NCBI GenBank assembly: GCA_963796155.1
Contig: CAWCKT010000001.1
Span: forward strand, 181,036-245,035
Origin: AP-15 sp963796155
GTDB lineage: Bacteria; Pseudomonadota; Alphaproteobacteria; ATCC43930; CGMCC-115725
Length of the DNA: 64,000 nucleotides
Direction: 5' to 3'
A program made the position numbers and the translations under genes. The notes under the pieces are model-generated. The model was not told where the DNA came from and did not search any database. It was given only the letters and a program-made list of their open reading frames with translations. Below, one piece after another: positions 33,547 through 42,955 of this stretch. The stretch's first letter is position 1. Every line of letters begins with the position of its first letter.

Positions 33547-34716
33547 ATGCTGAGCGGCGTCTATCGATTTCCGGCGATGGAGAGCGTCGTCTTCGGGAAA
33601 CCCTTCGTCGAAGCGCTGGCGCAGGAGGTCGACCGCCTCGAGGCGCGAGCGGTGTTCATCCTCGCCAGCGGCACGCTCGACCGAGAGACCGACACCGTCG
33701 ACCGGGTCCGCCGGATGCTCGGCAACCGCCTCGCCGGCGTTTGTGCCAAGATCGGCGCTCATACGCCGCGCGCCGACGTGGTCGCCGCAGCGAATACCGC
33801 TCGCGAGGCGGGCGCCGATCTGATCGTGACCCTCGGCGGCGGCTCGGTCACCGATGCGGCGAAGATGGTGGGCCTCTGTCTCGGTAACGGCGTTACCGAG
33901 CCGTCACAGCTCGATCGCTACCGCGCTCAGATCGCGGCCGACGGCACCACGCGGCGCCCGGAGATCAAGGCGCCGAGCGTGCGCTCGATCACGATCCCGA
34001 CGACCTTGTCGGCCGGCGAGTACACGGCCTCGGCCGGCTGCACCGACACAGCGCGGCACGTCAAGGAGAGCTACGGCCATCCGCTGATGATGCCGCGCAT
34101 CGTCATCCTCGATCCGGATGTCAGCGTGCACACCCCCGAGTGGCTCTTTCTGTCGACCGGGATCCGTGCGGTCGACCACGCCGTCGAGGACATCTGCTCG
34201 ATCAACGGCCAGCCGATCGCCGAAGGCGCCTCCTTTCACGCGCTGCGCCTGCTCGGGAGCGGCCTGCCGGCGGTCAAGGCCGATCCCTCCAACCTCGAGG
34301 CGCGGCTCGACTGCCAGATCGGCGCCTGGATGTCGATGGTCGGCTCGCAAACCGGGGTCAGCAAGGGGGCGAGCCACGGGATCGGCCATGTGCTGGGCGG
34401 CACCGCCGGTGTCCCGCACGGCTACACCTCCTGCGTGATGCTGCCGCACGTGCTGCGCTTCAACCATCCGGTCAACGCCGGCAAGCAGGCGCGGGTCAGC
34501 GAGGCGCTCGGCCGGCCCGACGAACCGGCGGCCGAGGTGGTCGCCGGGCTGATTTCCGGTCTCGGACTGCCGACCCGGCTGCGCGACGTCGGGGTCAAAC
34601 CGGAGCAGCTCGACCTGATCGCCGAGGGCTCGATGCACGACCGCTGGGTCCACACCAACCCGCGCACGATCGACGGCCCGGCGGTCGTCCGCACCCTGCT
34701 CGACGCCGCCTGGTAG
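33547..34716 (+). CDS. iron-containing alcohol dehydrogenase / maleylacetate reductase-like
   Basis: A 389-residue member of the iron-containing alcohol dehydrogenase family. LIVTLGGGSVTDAAKMVGL is the nucleotide-binding GGGS motif, STGIRAVDHAVEDICS holds the metal-ligand Asp/His, and GASHGIGHVLGGTAGVPHGYTSCVMLPHVLRFN has the further His ligands. The SHGIGH and VPHG segments are closer to maleylacetate reductase than to fermentative alcohol dehydrogenases. That would place it at the end of chloro- or hydroxyquinol pathways, but no partner genes are adjacent. A strong RBS, AGGAGGAGG, precedes the ATG. Confidence 0.83.
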   Translation: MLSGVYRFPAMESVVFGKPFVEALAQEVDRLEARAVFILASGTLDRETDTVDRVRRMLGNRLAGVCAKIGAHTPRADVVAAANTAREAGADLIVTLGGGSVTDAAKMVGLCLGNGVTEPSQLDRYRAQIAADGTTRRPEIKAPSVRSITIPTTLSAGEYTASAGCTDTARHVKESYGHPLMMPRIVILDPDVSVHTPEWLFLSTGIRAVDHAVEDICSINGQPIAEGASFHALRLLGSGLPAVKADPSNLEARLDCQIGAWMSMVGSQTGVSKGASHGIGHVLGGTAGVPHGYTSCVMLPHVLRFNHPVNAGKQARVSEALGRPDEPAAEVVAGLISGLGLPTRLRDVGVKPEQLDLIAEGSMHDRWVHTNPRTIDGPAVVRTLLDAAW

Positions 34717-35097
34717 CGGACGGCCGCTCTCCGATCGCCCAAGAGGCCTGCTTTCCCTGCCGGCAGGGAAAAATGCCGATTGGATCTGCGAAAATCACCG
34801 CTCGGAGGACCAATAAGGCCAAACAGATCAAAGTGGTTGTCCGCCCGGATCAGAGTCTTCGGGAGCAGGGGAGCAAAAGGCCGGTCGCAGGGAAGTAGCA
34901 GGGGAACTTTGCATCACATTTTCGCATCGTGCATTGCTCTATGAATTTGCGTATATAGCATTGATTTGCCTGAAAATCAACAGCTCTCCGGGCCGTACCG
35001 GCGCGCCACCGCAGTTGTGGCGGCGAGCGACGAGCCGAGCTGGCGCCGCCCGCCAGTGGCCATCGCGTCCAAGCGAGGCAACGCCGGTTTCTCGCAC
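34717..35097. other. gene-free stretch with a TTCCCTG repeat element
   Basis: Between the alcohol dehydrogenase and the DUF4279 gene. No frame looks coding. It includes repeat copy B at 34752-34907. An A/T-rich patch at 34911-34975 is compositionally odd for this window and could contain a promoter or be part of an inserted sequence. Confidence 0.55.
34752..34907 (-). repeat. interspersed TTCCCTG repeat, copy B
   Basis: It starts with a perfect 20-base palindrome, TTTCCCTGCCGGCAGGGAAA (34752-34771), and ends with a tandem TTCCCCTGC-TAC-TTCCCTGC on the minus strand (34886-34907). A middle block, AAGACTCTGATC, resembles AAGACTTTGATC of copy A at 10925-11058. Order of parts is the same, orientation is inverted. 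Confidence 0.5.
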
Positions 35098-35562
35098 TCA
35101 ATCGGTGTCGAAATCGGTTTCGATTTCGGCGGGCAATCGCTTGAAAGCATCGATCGCGGAGGCAGGGATCTCCGGGACGGATGCTCCAGCCCTGCCGTGC
35201 CAGAAGCACGAGACATGCGCGTTCAAGCCCCGGTCCATGATCAATTGATGAAGCCTGGCTGAACGGTCGGCGTTGCCTTCGAAAATCAACCCGACCAGAT
35301 GCGAAATATGCTGACCGAGCTCCGGACTCTCGACCACCTCGTCGGTCGACAATAGCCAAATCCCGGTGCGACCCCTGACCATGCCGGTGCGCGGACCGGC
35401 AAAATATTCTTCGTCCTTGCGATAGGCTCGGGTCGCGTCGACGCCAAGAATGTCCGAAATTTCCCGGGGGTCCAGCTTATCGCCAGCAAAACGCAAGATG
35501 GCGTAGGTCTTGACCGTTCCGTCAGCCTCGGATGCGATCGTGAATGCTCCCAATTGGCTCAC
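35098..35562 (-). CDS. DUF4279 domain-containing protein
   Basis: A 154-residue protein. ILRFAGDKLDPREISDILGVDATRAYRKDE is the opening of DUF4279, RTGMVRGRTGIWLLSTDEVVESPELGQHI the middle and SCFWHGRAG near the end. The function of the domain is not established; it occurs beside toxin and defence loci as well as alone. No clear operon partner. It lies beside the HigA/cyclase-remnant region, so it may belong to the accessory island. Confidence 0.75.
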   Translation of the reverse strand: MSQLGAFTIASEADGTVKTYAILRFAGDKLDPREISDILGVDATRAYRKDEEYFAGPRTGMVRGRTGIWLLSTDEVVESPELGQHISHLVGLIFEGNADRSARLHQLIMDRGLNAHVSCFWHGRAGASVPEIPASAIDAFKRLPAEIETDFDTD

Positions 35563-35748
35563 CCTGTGAGGGAGCCTGCTGCCGCGTCCCGGTGCGCGGT
35601 CAACACCGGTTAACCCGGCGTCCTCCTTGATCCTGTGGAGCGCGTTGCGGAAGTTGCCAACGCTCGACCCGGAGTATTTCGCTCACGGCCCTTCCGGGGT
35701 TACCTGGGCGGCTCAGACCGCGCGGCATGTCGACGGCATTCAACCAGA

Positions 35749-35903
35749 GTGCTCGCGATAGAGCGCGCCACCGGCAGCTATGCCCGCCTGATGCGCGACC
35801 GGGTGGGCGAGGGTACAAACTACTGGCACCCGTCTACGCCTGGTTCACCGAAGGCTTTGCAACCAAGGACCTGAAAGACGCCAACGCGCTCCTGGAGGCA
35901 ACA
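35749..35903 (+). pseudogene. remnant of the 3' end of a SAM-cyclase-TPR gene
   Basis: About 155 bases match the end of the large cyclase gene at 39861-40005, including the segment coding VYAWFTEGFATKDLKDA-ALL, in which by hand only about three of some 60 bases differ. Earlier a deletion and a frameshift have destroyed the frame (MRDRVGEG then a slip). Similarity stops abruptly near 35903, at the border with the higA-derived sequence. It is the tail of a lost paralogue that stood upstream of the present cyclase gene, in the same direction. Confidence 0.75.
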
Positions 35904-36337
35904 GTAACACACCGACCAGAGCTATTTTTCATCTCGTATCCCCCCCTGCTCAATCTCATCATACTCGCTGCCTCTGCACGAGAAGGCCGTATCAATACCT
36001 CAGCCGAAATACCAAGTTTCTCGTGCAGGCGGCGGATCATTTTGATCGACAAGCCTCGGCGGCGATTGAGCACTTCGGCAATGCGACTACGGCTGCCGAG
36101 GATACCCTCCAGATCCTTGCGGGTGAGGCCCTGTTGCTCCATCCGAAATTTGATCGCCTCGATCGGATCGGGTGGATCTGTCGGGTGGTGCTCGCTCTCA
36201 TAGGCGTCGATCAACGTCGCCAAAACATCGAGCCGATCGCCCTCCGGCGTCCCAGAGGGGGCGCCCCACAGCTGCTCGAAATCTATGAGGGCTGCTTCGT
36301 AATCCGCTTCGCATCGGATCGGCTTGATTTCACGCAT
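35834..36337 (-). CDS. higA: HigA-type antitoxin with a read-through tail
   Basis: The first 120 or so residues are a typical HigA-family antitoxin: IRCEADYEAALIDFEQLWGAPSGTPEGDRLDVLATLIDAYE, then FRMEQQGLTRKDLEGILGSRSRIAEVLNRRRGLSIKMIRRLHEKLGI, the helix-turn-helix. The usual stop is missing. The frame continues about 43 residues into sequence antisense to the cyclase remnant and stops at 35834. Start ATG 36337 begins MREIKPIRC. Its start overlaps the end of the higB fragment by 8 bases, the usual toxin-first order. The protein probably still folds and binds DNA. Confidence 0.8.
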   Translation of the reverse strand: MREIKPIRCEADYEAALIDFEQLWGAPSGTPEGDRLDVLATLIDAYESEHHPTDPPDPIEAIKFRMEQQGLTRKDLEGILGSRSRIAEVLNRRRGLSIKMIRRLHEKLGISAEVLIRPSRAEAASMMRLSRGGYEMKNSSGRCVTVASRSALASFRSLVAKPSVNQA

Positions 36338-36542
36338 GATCAACCTCTGTGACGTCGATCCGATCGTAGTCGCGATGCGTTCCGAGCCATTTGATCCAGA
36401 CAATTCCTTTCTCGAAATCGACGGCGACTACCAACCGATACGCGTTTCCTCTTATGTTGAATACGATCCGGTCACTCGCGACGATACTCGCCGATCCGTA
36501 GAGCCGCTTGACATCGGCCGTATTCGACCATTTCGCCTTCAT
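36330..36542 (-). pseudogene. higB: HigB-type toxin, N-terminally truncated
   Basis: A 70-residue C-terminal portion of a HigB mRNA interferase: KAKWSNTADVKRLYGSASIV, RIVFNIRGNAYRLVVAVDFEKGIVWIKWLGTHRDYDRID. Family members are about 95-105 residues, and roughly the first 30 (basic start, F-W-E-x-P segment) are absent. Upstream codons in this frame (CLLWTRSSCSQNGR) do not resemble HigB. The ATG at 36542 would yield the short form. Loss of the first helices probably abolishes ribosome-dependent cleavage. The break lies about 100 bases before the start of the cyclase gene. Confidence 0.7.
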
Positions 36543-36648
36543 GCGCCCATTTTGGGAACAAGATGAGCGGGTCCACAACAAGCAGTCAAACTGGACAAGC
36601 CGCTCGGGCGGGTTCAAAACCTGCGCGCTGTTGCCGCGGGAGGCGACG

Positions 36649-39600
36649 ATGGACGTTAGCGCATGGCTGCGCTCGCTGGGCCTCGAGCAATACGCGCCCG
36701 CCTTCGAGCAGAACCACATCAGCCCCGAACTGCTGCCGCGCCTGACCGCCGATGATCTGAAGGAACTCGGCATCGCCTCGGTTGGTCATCGCCGCCAGAT
36801 GCTGGAGGCAATTGCCGAGTTACGTGCCGAGCCCGTTGCCGGCGCAGACGTCTTGGCGCCGGAACCCGCCGTGGGTTCGGCGGCGGAGCGCCGGCAGCTG
36901 ACGGTGATGTTCTGTGACCTGGCCGGCTCGACCGCGCTGTCGGCGCGGCTCGATCCGGAAGAGCTGCGCGATGTGATCACCGCCTATCACCGCTCGGTGG
37001 CGGCGGTCGTTCGCCGCTTCGATGGTCTGGTGGCAAAATATATGGGCGACGGGGTGCTCGCTTATTTCGGCTTTCCGCGCGCCCACGAGGACGATGCCGA
37101 GCGCGCCGTGCGCGCCGGTCTCGATATCGTCGCCGCAGTCGGAGAGCTCGATGCGACTGCCCTCGGCAAGCTCGAGGTTCGCATCGGCATCGCCACGGGC
37201 CTAGTCGTGGTCGGCGACCTGATCGGCGAAGGCGAGGCGCAGGAGCGCGGGGTGGTCGGCGAGACGCCGAACCTGGCCGCCCGCCTGCAGGCTTTGGCCG
37301 AGCCGGGGACCGTCGTGGTGCCGGCGGCGACGCGCCGGCTGATCGGCGATCTGTTCCGGCTGCGCGGCCTCGGCCGGCACGCGGTCAAGGGTCTGGCCGA
37401 GCCGGTCGAGGCCTGGGTGGTCGAGGGGGTGTCGGCCTCGGAGGGCCGCTTCGAAGCGGTGCGGGGCGGCCGGCTGACCGCTTTTGTCGGCCGCGAGCTC
37501 GAACTCGGCCTGTTGCTCGAGCGCTGGAAGCTGGCGCAGGACGGGAAAGGCCAAGTGGTGCTGTTGTCCGGCGAGCCGGGCATCGGCAAGAGCCGTATCC
37601 TGCGCGAGTTGCGCGGGCGTCTGGAGACCGATCACGCAACCAGCCTGCGCTTCCATTGCTCGCCCTATTACGTCAACAGCGCGTTCTACCCGGTCATCGA
37701 CAACTACGAGCGCGCGCTGCGCTTTGCGCCCGACGAGACGCCGGAGCAGAAGCTCGACAAGCTCGAAGCGCTGATCAACAGGCCAATATGGCCGGCCGCG
37801 CGAGGACGCCAGGTTCATCGCCACGATGCTGTCCATTCCGTGCGAGGAGCGCTACGGCGCCGTTGCGATGACGCCGCAGAAATTCAAGGACGAGACCTTG
37901 CGCGCGCTGGTCGACACGACCGAAGCGATCGCCCGTCGGCGGCCAACCGTGATGCTGTTCGAGGACATCCACTGGGCCGATCCCACGACCCTCGAAACGT
38001 TGGATCTGCTGATCCATCGGGTCGGGAACCATTCCGCTGCTGATCGTGCTGACCCACCGGCCGGAGTTTGTTTCCCGCTGGCCGCATCACGGTCACCTCA
38101 CCACACTCACGCTTCAGCAAGCTCACCCGGTCGCAGAGCAGCGCGATGGTCTCGCGGCTCTCTGGCGGCAAGCCCCTGCCCGGCGACCTGCTCGACCAGA
38201 TCCTCGCCAAGACCGATGGCGTGCCGCTGTTTGTCGAGGAGCTGACCAAGTCGATCCTGAAATCGCCAGAGCTGAAGGATGCCGGCGATCGCTGGGAATA
38301 TGCCGGCTCGCGCCGGCGTCGTTGGCGATCCCGCTCACCCTGCGCAATTCCTTGATGGCGCGGCTCGATCGCTTCGCCCCCGTGAGGCAGGTCGCCCAGA
38401 TTGGCGCCGCGATCGGCCGCGAATTCAGCTGGAAGCTGATCGCCGCCGTCGCTCCGCACCCCAGACCCGAGCTGGACCAGGCGCTGGCGCAGCTCACCGC
38501 CTCGGGGCTGGCGTTTCAGCAGGGCGTGCCGCCCGATGCCGTCTACACCTTCAAGCACGCGCTGGTTCAGGACACGGCATACGATTCGCTGCTCAGGAGC
38601 CGGCGGCAGGAGTTGCACAGCAAAATCGCCAAGGCGATCGAGGAGCATTGGCCGCACAGCGCGGCCACCGAGCCGGAGCTGTTGGCGCACCATTATACCG
38701 AGGCGAGACAGCCCGAGAAGGCGATCCCTCTGTGGCAGGAGGCAGGCCGCCTGGCGCTCAGGCGGATGGCGCTAGTCGAGGCGATCGCGCATCTGACGAA
38801 GGGGGTGGAGCTGATCGCCGCGCTGCCGGCCTCTAGGGAACGCGACGGCGGCGAGTTGGATCTGCGGACGCTGTTGGGCACCGCGTGGGCGGCGCTCAAA
38901 GGCTGGCCGGCGCAGGAGGTCTGGGACAGCCTGCGTCCCGCGCTGGCGCTGGCGACCGCGCTGCGCCGCAGCGACGCATTGCTGCCGATACTCTGGGGCC
39001 TGTTCGCCTGCGTTTTGTGCCGGGGACGGGCGGCCGAATCGCTATCGTGGGCGAAGGAGGCAATGAACGCTGCCGCGACCTACGGCGACCCGGATCTCCT
39101 GATTGTCGGGCACCACGCCGCGCACACCGCGCATATGTGGCTCGGCGATCACATCAAACAGCGGGAGCATGCGCAACGGGTTTTGGCGCTCTACACCGAA
39201 GCCCGGCATGCTCATTTGTTCGGCATGTTGCACCAAGACCCGAAGACGTACAGTTTGAGTGGTCTGGTGCTGGCGACCTGGATCCTCGGCTATCCCGAGC
39301 AAGCCCGTAGCATCAGCGACGCGACGGACGCCCACGCGCGTCGGCGTGGGCATCCTTTCGATCTGGGCTATGTGCTAACCGGTGGCTCCGAGCTTTTCGA
39401 TCTTCTGGGCGAGCCCGACGAGCTGCTGAAGCGGACCGCGGAGGCCGATCGAGTGGGTCGCGAAAACAGCCTGCCCTTCGTGACGGAGTGTTTGGTGCAC
39501 ACTTGGTCTGGAATGGGATTGATCCGGAGCGGCCAAGTCGCCGAGGGAAGGGCTTCGCTCGAGCGGGGCCTTGCCGCCTGGGAGGAGGGCGGTGGTCGGG

Positions 39601-40040
39601 TCTGCAGTCCTTATTTGAAATCGGTGCTGGCCGAGGGCATGGCGCAAGCTGGTGATTTCGCCGGGGCGCTCATTCTGATCGACGAGATCATCGCGCAGAT
39701 CGAACGGCCGGGCTGGGAGGAGCGCATGTATTATGCCGAAGCGCTCCGCATCAAGGGCTGGTTGCTTTCGCTCAAGCGCGACCCGGAGGGGGCGGAGCGC
39801 AGCTACCTCGCCTCGCTCGACTGGGCGCGCCAGCAACAGGCAAAATCCTGGGAGCTGCGCACCGCGACCGGCTACGCCCGGCTGATGCGCGACCAGGGGC
39901 GGGTCGGCGAGGCGTACGACCTGCTGGCGCCCGTCTACGCCTGGTTCACCGAAGGTTTTGCCACCAAGGACCTGAAAGACGCCAAGGCGCTGCTGGGGGA
40001 ACTCGAAACATCGGGCGCGTTGACGCCGGCGAGCGCCTAG
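36649..40040 (+). pseudogene. SAM domain-adenylate cyclase-ATPase-TPR regulator, frameshifted
   Basis: A large regulator of about 1130 codons. Order: SAM domain (residues 1-62, WLRSLGLEQYAPAFEQN), class III cyclase domain (VMFCDLAGSTALSARL and KYMGDGVLAYFGFPRAHEDDA with the metal Asps), AAA/STAND ATPase (LLSGEPGIGKSRILREL, Walker A) and long TPR-like C terminus (ending YAWFTEGFATKDLKDAKALL). The frame slips four times, near 37783, 38029, 38113 and 38313. Each slip corresponds to one base gained or lost in a C or T pair, and conserved protein sequence continues without a gap, so the gene is probably whole and the read sequence faulty. GCGGGAGG precedes the ATG at 36649. Confidence 0.82.
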
Positions 40041-40095
40041 ACTGCATTTCTCACACCGCGACGGTCAGGGAGAGCCCGGTACGAACACATTGAAC

Positions 40096-40137
40096 ACCCC
40101 CTCGCCCCGCTCGCGGGGAGAGGGCCGGGGTGAGGGG
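40096..40137. repeat. CCCTC-CCCGC hairpin repeat
   Basis: CCCCCTCGCCCCGC-t-CGCGGGGAGAGGG followed by GGGTGAGGGG; same family as 13185-13297. It lies 55 bases after the cyclase stop. Confidence 0.6.
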
Positions 40138-40254
40138 CAAGCCTCATTCGACGTCCGCTGTCTTTGGCGGTCGCGTGATCGGCACCGGGAACAGGGATCA
40201 TCGAAAATCTGCGCGGGCGGTTCTCCAAACGCTCGTGTCCGAACGCGAAAATGG

Positions 40255-40294
40255 CCCCTCACCCCATCCCTCTCCCCGCACGCGGGGCGAGGGA
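40255..40294. repeat. CCCTC-CCCGC hairpin repeat
   Basis: CCCCTCACCCCATCCCTCTCCCCGC followed by GCGGGGCGAGGGAG, arms around a central CA. Second copy within 160 bases, same orientation class as that at 18063. Confidence 0.6.
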
Positions 40295-40406
40295 GACAAC
40301 TTCGGCATGCGCACGGCGTTATCAGCGCCGACCTCGTGTGAAAAATCCGGGATAGCCCCGCCTCATTGAGATCAGGGAGAAAAATCGAAATTCGGGTCGT
40401 GCCGGA

Positions 40407-41543
40407 CTATCCGCGCAGCCCCGCCCGCGCCAGGCGCGGCAGCACCTCGGCGCAGAAATAGGGCAGCTCGTCGAGATAGTTGACGAATGAAACCGCGATG
40501 CCGGTGAGCCCGGCCGCCGAGAGATCGGCCAGTCCGCGGGCCACCGTGTCGGGGTCGCCGACCAATGGCAGGCCGCCCATCCCATTGGCCTGGTGCTCGC
40601 GGAGCCGGCGGAACTCGTCGGGGCCGTGGGTCTGCGGCGTGATGTTCTTCATCGCCAGGATGTTGTCGACCGCCTCCCAATCGGCGTGCTCGACGATACA
40701 GTGGCGATGATACTCCACCGCCTCGCGCGCCGTCGGCCGGCAAGTCACGACGCCCACGGTATAGACGTCGAGCTCGCGGCCGGATTGCCGGGCCTGCGCT
40801 TTGACATTCGCGACGTGCCGCACGGTCTCTTCGAACGAGATGCCGCGCGAAATATTCGAGAACAATGCGTCGCAGTTGCCGATCGCAAAGGCCTGGCCGG
40901 TCGGCGAGGCGCCGGCGTTCATGATCAGCGGGCATGTGCCGCCATAGGGTTTGGGCTTGGCGCGCACGCCCTTGAGCTTGAAGTATCGGCCCGCGAAGTC
41001 GAAATCCTCACGCGCCGACCAGGCGAGCTTGACGATGTCGAGCCATTCCTGGGCGTAGGCATAGCGAGCTTCGTGATCGCGCAACGTGGCGCCGAACATT
41101 TCGAACTCGCCTTCATTCCAGCCGCAGACGAGGTTCAGGCCGAAGCGGCCCTCGCCGATGTGATCGGCGGTGACAAACTCCTTGGCGGCGATCAGCGGCG
41201 CGAAGAGCGGCGCGTGGACGGTTCCGAAGACGGTCAATCGCTCGGTCTTGGCGAGCAGGCCGCAAGCCCAGGTGACCGTCTCCAATGTCGCGCCCTGATA
41301 GTCGGTCTCGCCGCCATACCCCTTCCAGCGGCCGATCGGCAGCATGAACTCGATGCCCGCCCGGTCGGCCATCTGCGCGAGCCGTACGCAATCCGGCCAG
41401 CTGCCGGACCACCGCTCCGGCACCATCGTAACCGCCCGACCGGAAGAGCAGTTGGCGCCGAACAGACCCAGCTTGAGCCGGTTGGTGCTGCCCATCGCGG
41501 CCCGGGCTCGTCCGCTGTCGGTGGCTTCTTCGCTTTTACTCAT
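40407..41543 (-). CDS. LLM-class flavin-dependent oxidoreductase (RutA-like group)
   Basis: A 378-residue luciferase-like monooxygenase of the FMN-dependent pyrimidine/alkanesulfonate group. MADRAGIEFMLPIGRWKGYGGETDYQGATLETVTW, GEGRFGLNLVCGWNEGEFEMFG and CPLIMNAGASPTGQAFA are the matching blocks; NLVCGW resembles NLVTGW of RutA and GGETDYQG resembles the pocket region of that group. It could open a ring or remove a sulfonate using FMNH2 and O2. The first 20 residues (MSKSEEATDSGRAR) are not conserved, so an ATG at 41495 (MGSTNRLKLGLF) is an alternative start. Confidence 0.85.
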   Translation of the reverse strand: MSKSEEATDSGRARAAMGSTNRLKLGLFGANCSSGRAVTMVPERWSGSWPDCVRLAQMADRAGIEFMLPIGRWKGYGGETDYQGATLETVTWACGLLAKTERLTVFGTVHAPLFAPLIAAKEFVTADHIGEGRFGLNLVCGWNEGEFEMFGATLRDHEARYAYAQEWLDIVKLAWSAREDFDFAGRYFKLKGVRAKPKPYGGTCPLIMNAGASPTGQAFAIGNCDALFSNISRGISFEETVRHVANVKAQARQSGRELDVYTVGVVTCRPTAREAVEYHRHCIVEHADWEAVDNILAMKNITPQTHGPDEFRRLREHQANGMGGLPLVGDPDTVARGLADLSAAGLTGIAVSFVNYLDELPYFCAEVLPRLARAGLRG

Positions 41544-41602
41544 TGCTTCGGCGAATTGTATGGAAGATGCAATATGTTAGAAGCGAGGTCTTGGGGGAAG
41601 CC

Positions 41603-42955
41603 ATGCTGTTGAGGGACCGCTTTGGACTGCCGGTCACCTGCGCCCCCGCGGCGCTCGAGGATTACGTGGCCGCGGTCGATCTGCTGCTGTCGGCTTGGCC
41701 CGGGGCCGAGCTGCTGCTGGACCGCGCGCTCGCCGCCGATCCCGACTTCGCGCTCGCCCACATCGCGCGCGGCAGGCTCTTGCAATTGCAGGCGCGCATG
41801 CCGGAGGCGAAGGCGGCGGCAGCGCGCGCCCAGTCGCTCGCGGATCGCCTCACAGCGCGCGAGCGCCGGCACATCGACGTGATCGGGCTGTCGATCAACG
41901 GCGCTGCCGGCGAGGCGCTGGCGACGGTCCAAGCGCATGCCTCGGAATTTCCGCGCGACGCGCTCCCGCTATCGCTGGCGCTCGGGGTCTTTGGGCTGTT
42001 GGGCTTCAGCGGGCGTCGCGATCATCACGAGGCGCAGCTGGCCCTGCTCGAAGAATTGGCGCCGTATTGGGGCGAGGATTGGTGGTTCCTCGGCTATCTC
42101 GGCTGGGCCTACATCGAAACCGGAGACGTTGCGACCGGAACCCGGCTGGTTGAGAAATCGCTCGCTAGTAACCCGCGTAATGCCCACGCCGCACACCAGC
42201 GCGTCCACGGCTTCTTCGAGGCGGGCGACGCGGCGGACGGCGCCGGTTTTGTCGAGACCTGGCTGAAGGGCTACGATCGCACCGGCCATCTTCACTGCCA
42301 TCTGTCGTGGCACTTGGCGCTGTTCGAGCTCGCCCGCGGCAATGCAGACCGCGCCCGTGCGATCTACCTCGACAGCATCAGGCCGTCGGTGGCCCACGCC
42401 GCGCCGATGTTGGTGCTCGCCAACTCGGCATCGTTTTTGTGGCGCTGGCGGTTCTATGCGGCGGCCCCGCCGCTGGAGGAGGAATGGGCCGAGGTCGCCG
42501 GACATGCGCGGCGGCATTTCCCGCGGGCCAGTCTCGCCTTTGCCGACCTTCACGCCGCGCTGGCCGAAGCCGCGACCGGAGACGACGCCGGTTTACAGAG
42601 CCGCATCGCTGAACTGAAAAAGCTGGCCCGTGACGGCCGCTTACCGCCGGGCGAAGTCGCGCCCGCTTTGGCGGCGGGCGCGGCGGCGTTGGGCCGCGGC
42701 GACAATACCGAGGCGGCACATATCCTCGGAACCGCGCTCGTCGATCTCCCACGGATCGGCGGCAGCCACGCGCAGCGCGAGGTCTTCGAGGATTCGCTGA
42801 TTGTCGCCTATCTGCGCTCCAGGCAAGCGGCCAAGGCCGCCCCATTGCTGCGCGCACGGCTGAGCCGGCGGCCCTCGACACGCGACGAAGCGTGGCTCGC
42901 GCTCTGCTCCGGCAACGGGACCGAGGGGCAAGCCATCAGGGCCGAACCTGCATAG
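41603..42955 (+). CDS. TPR repeat protein
   Basis: A 450-residue alpha-helical repeat protein. Helical pairs such as AALEDYVAAVDLLLSAWPGAELLLDRAL, AHIARGRLLQLQARMPEAKAAAARA and WFLGYLGWAYIETGDVATGTRLVEKSLASNPRNAHAA follow the TPR spacing. The layout resembles tetratricopeptide 38-type proteins of unknown function. No signal peptide, so probably a cytoplasmic scaffold or regulator. ATG 41603 is preferred (GGGGGAAGCC just upstream); a start at 41543 would overlap the LLM gene start. Its last 20 bases overlap the end of the DUF1614 gene. Confidence 0.75.
   Translation: MLLRDRFGLPVTCAPAALEDYVAAVDLLLSAWPGAELLLDRALAADPDFALAHIARGRLLQLQARMPEAKAAAARAQSLADRLTARERRHIDVIGLSINGAAGEALATVQAHASEFPRDALPLSLALGVFGLLGFSGRRDHHEAQLALLEELAPYWGEDWWFLGYLGWAYIETGDVATGTRLVEKSLASNPRNAHAAHQRVHGFFEAGDAADGAGFVETWLKGYDRTGHLHCHLSWHLALFELARGNADRARAIYLDSIRPSVAHAAPMLVLANSASFLWRWRFYAAAPPLEEEWAEVAGHARRHFPRASLAFADLHAALAEAATGDDAGLQSRIAELKKLARDGRLPPGEVAPALAAGAAALGRGDNTEAAHILGTALVDLPRIGGSHAQREVFEDSLIVAYLRSRQAAKAAPLLRARLSRRPSTRDEAWLALCSGNGTEGQAIRAEPA

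Larger units (their letters stand above)
40041..40406. other. gene-free stretch with two hairpin repeats
   Basis: Between the convergent cyclase and luciferase-like genes. Hairpin repeats lie at 40096-40137 and 40255-40294. Short frames on either strand are shadows without RBS. Either hairpin could terminate transcription from its side. Confidence 0.55.

Noticed and set aside
36508..36648. Start of the large cyclase gene at 36508
   Set aside because: Those 47 codons are antisense to the HigB fragment and have no cyclase-family similarity; ATG 36649 has an RBS and begins the SAM domain.
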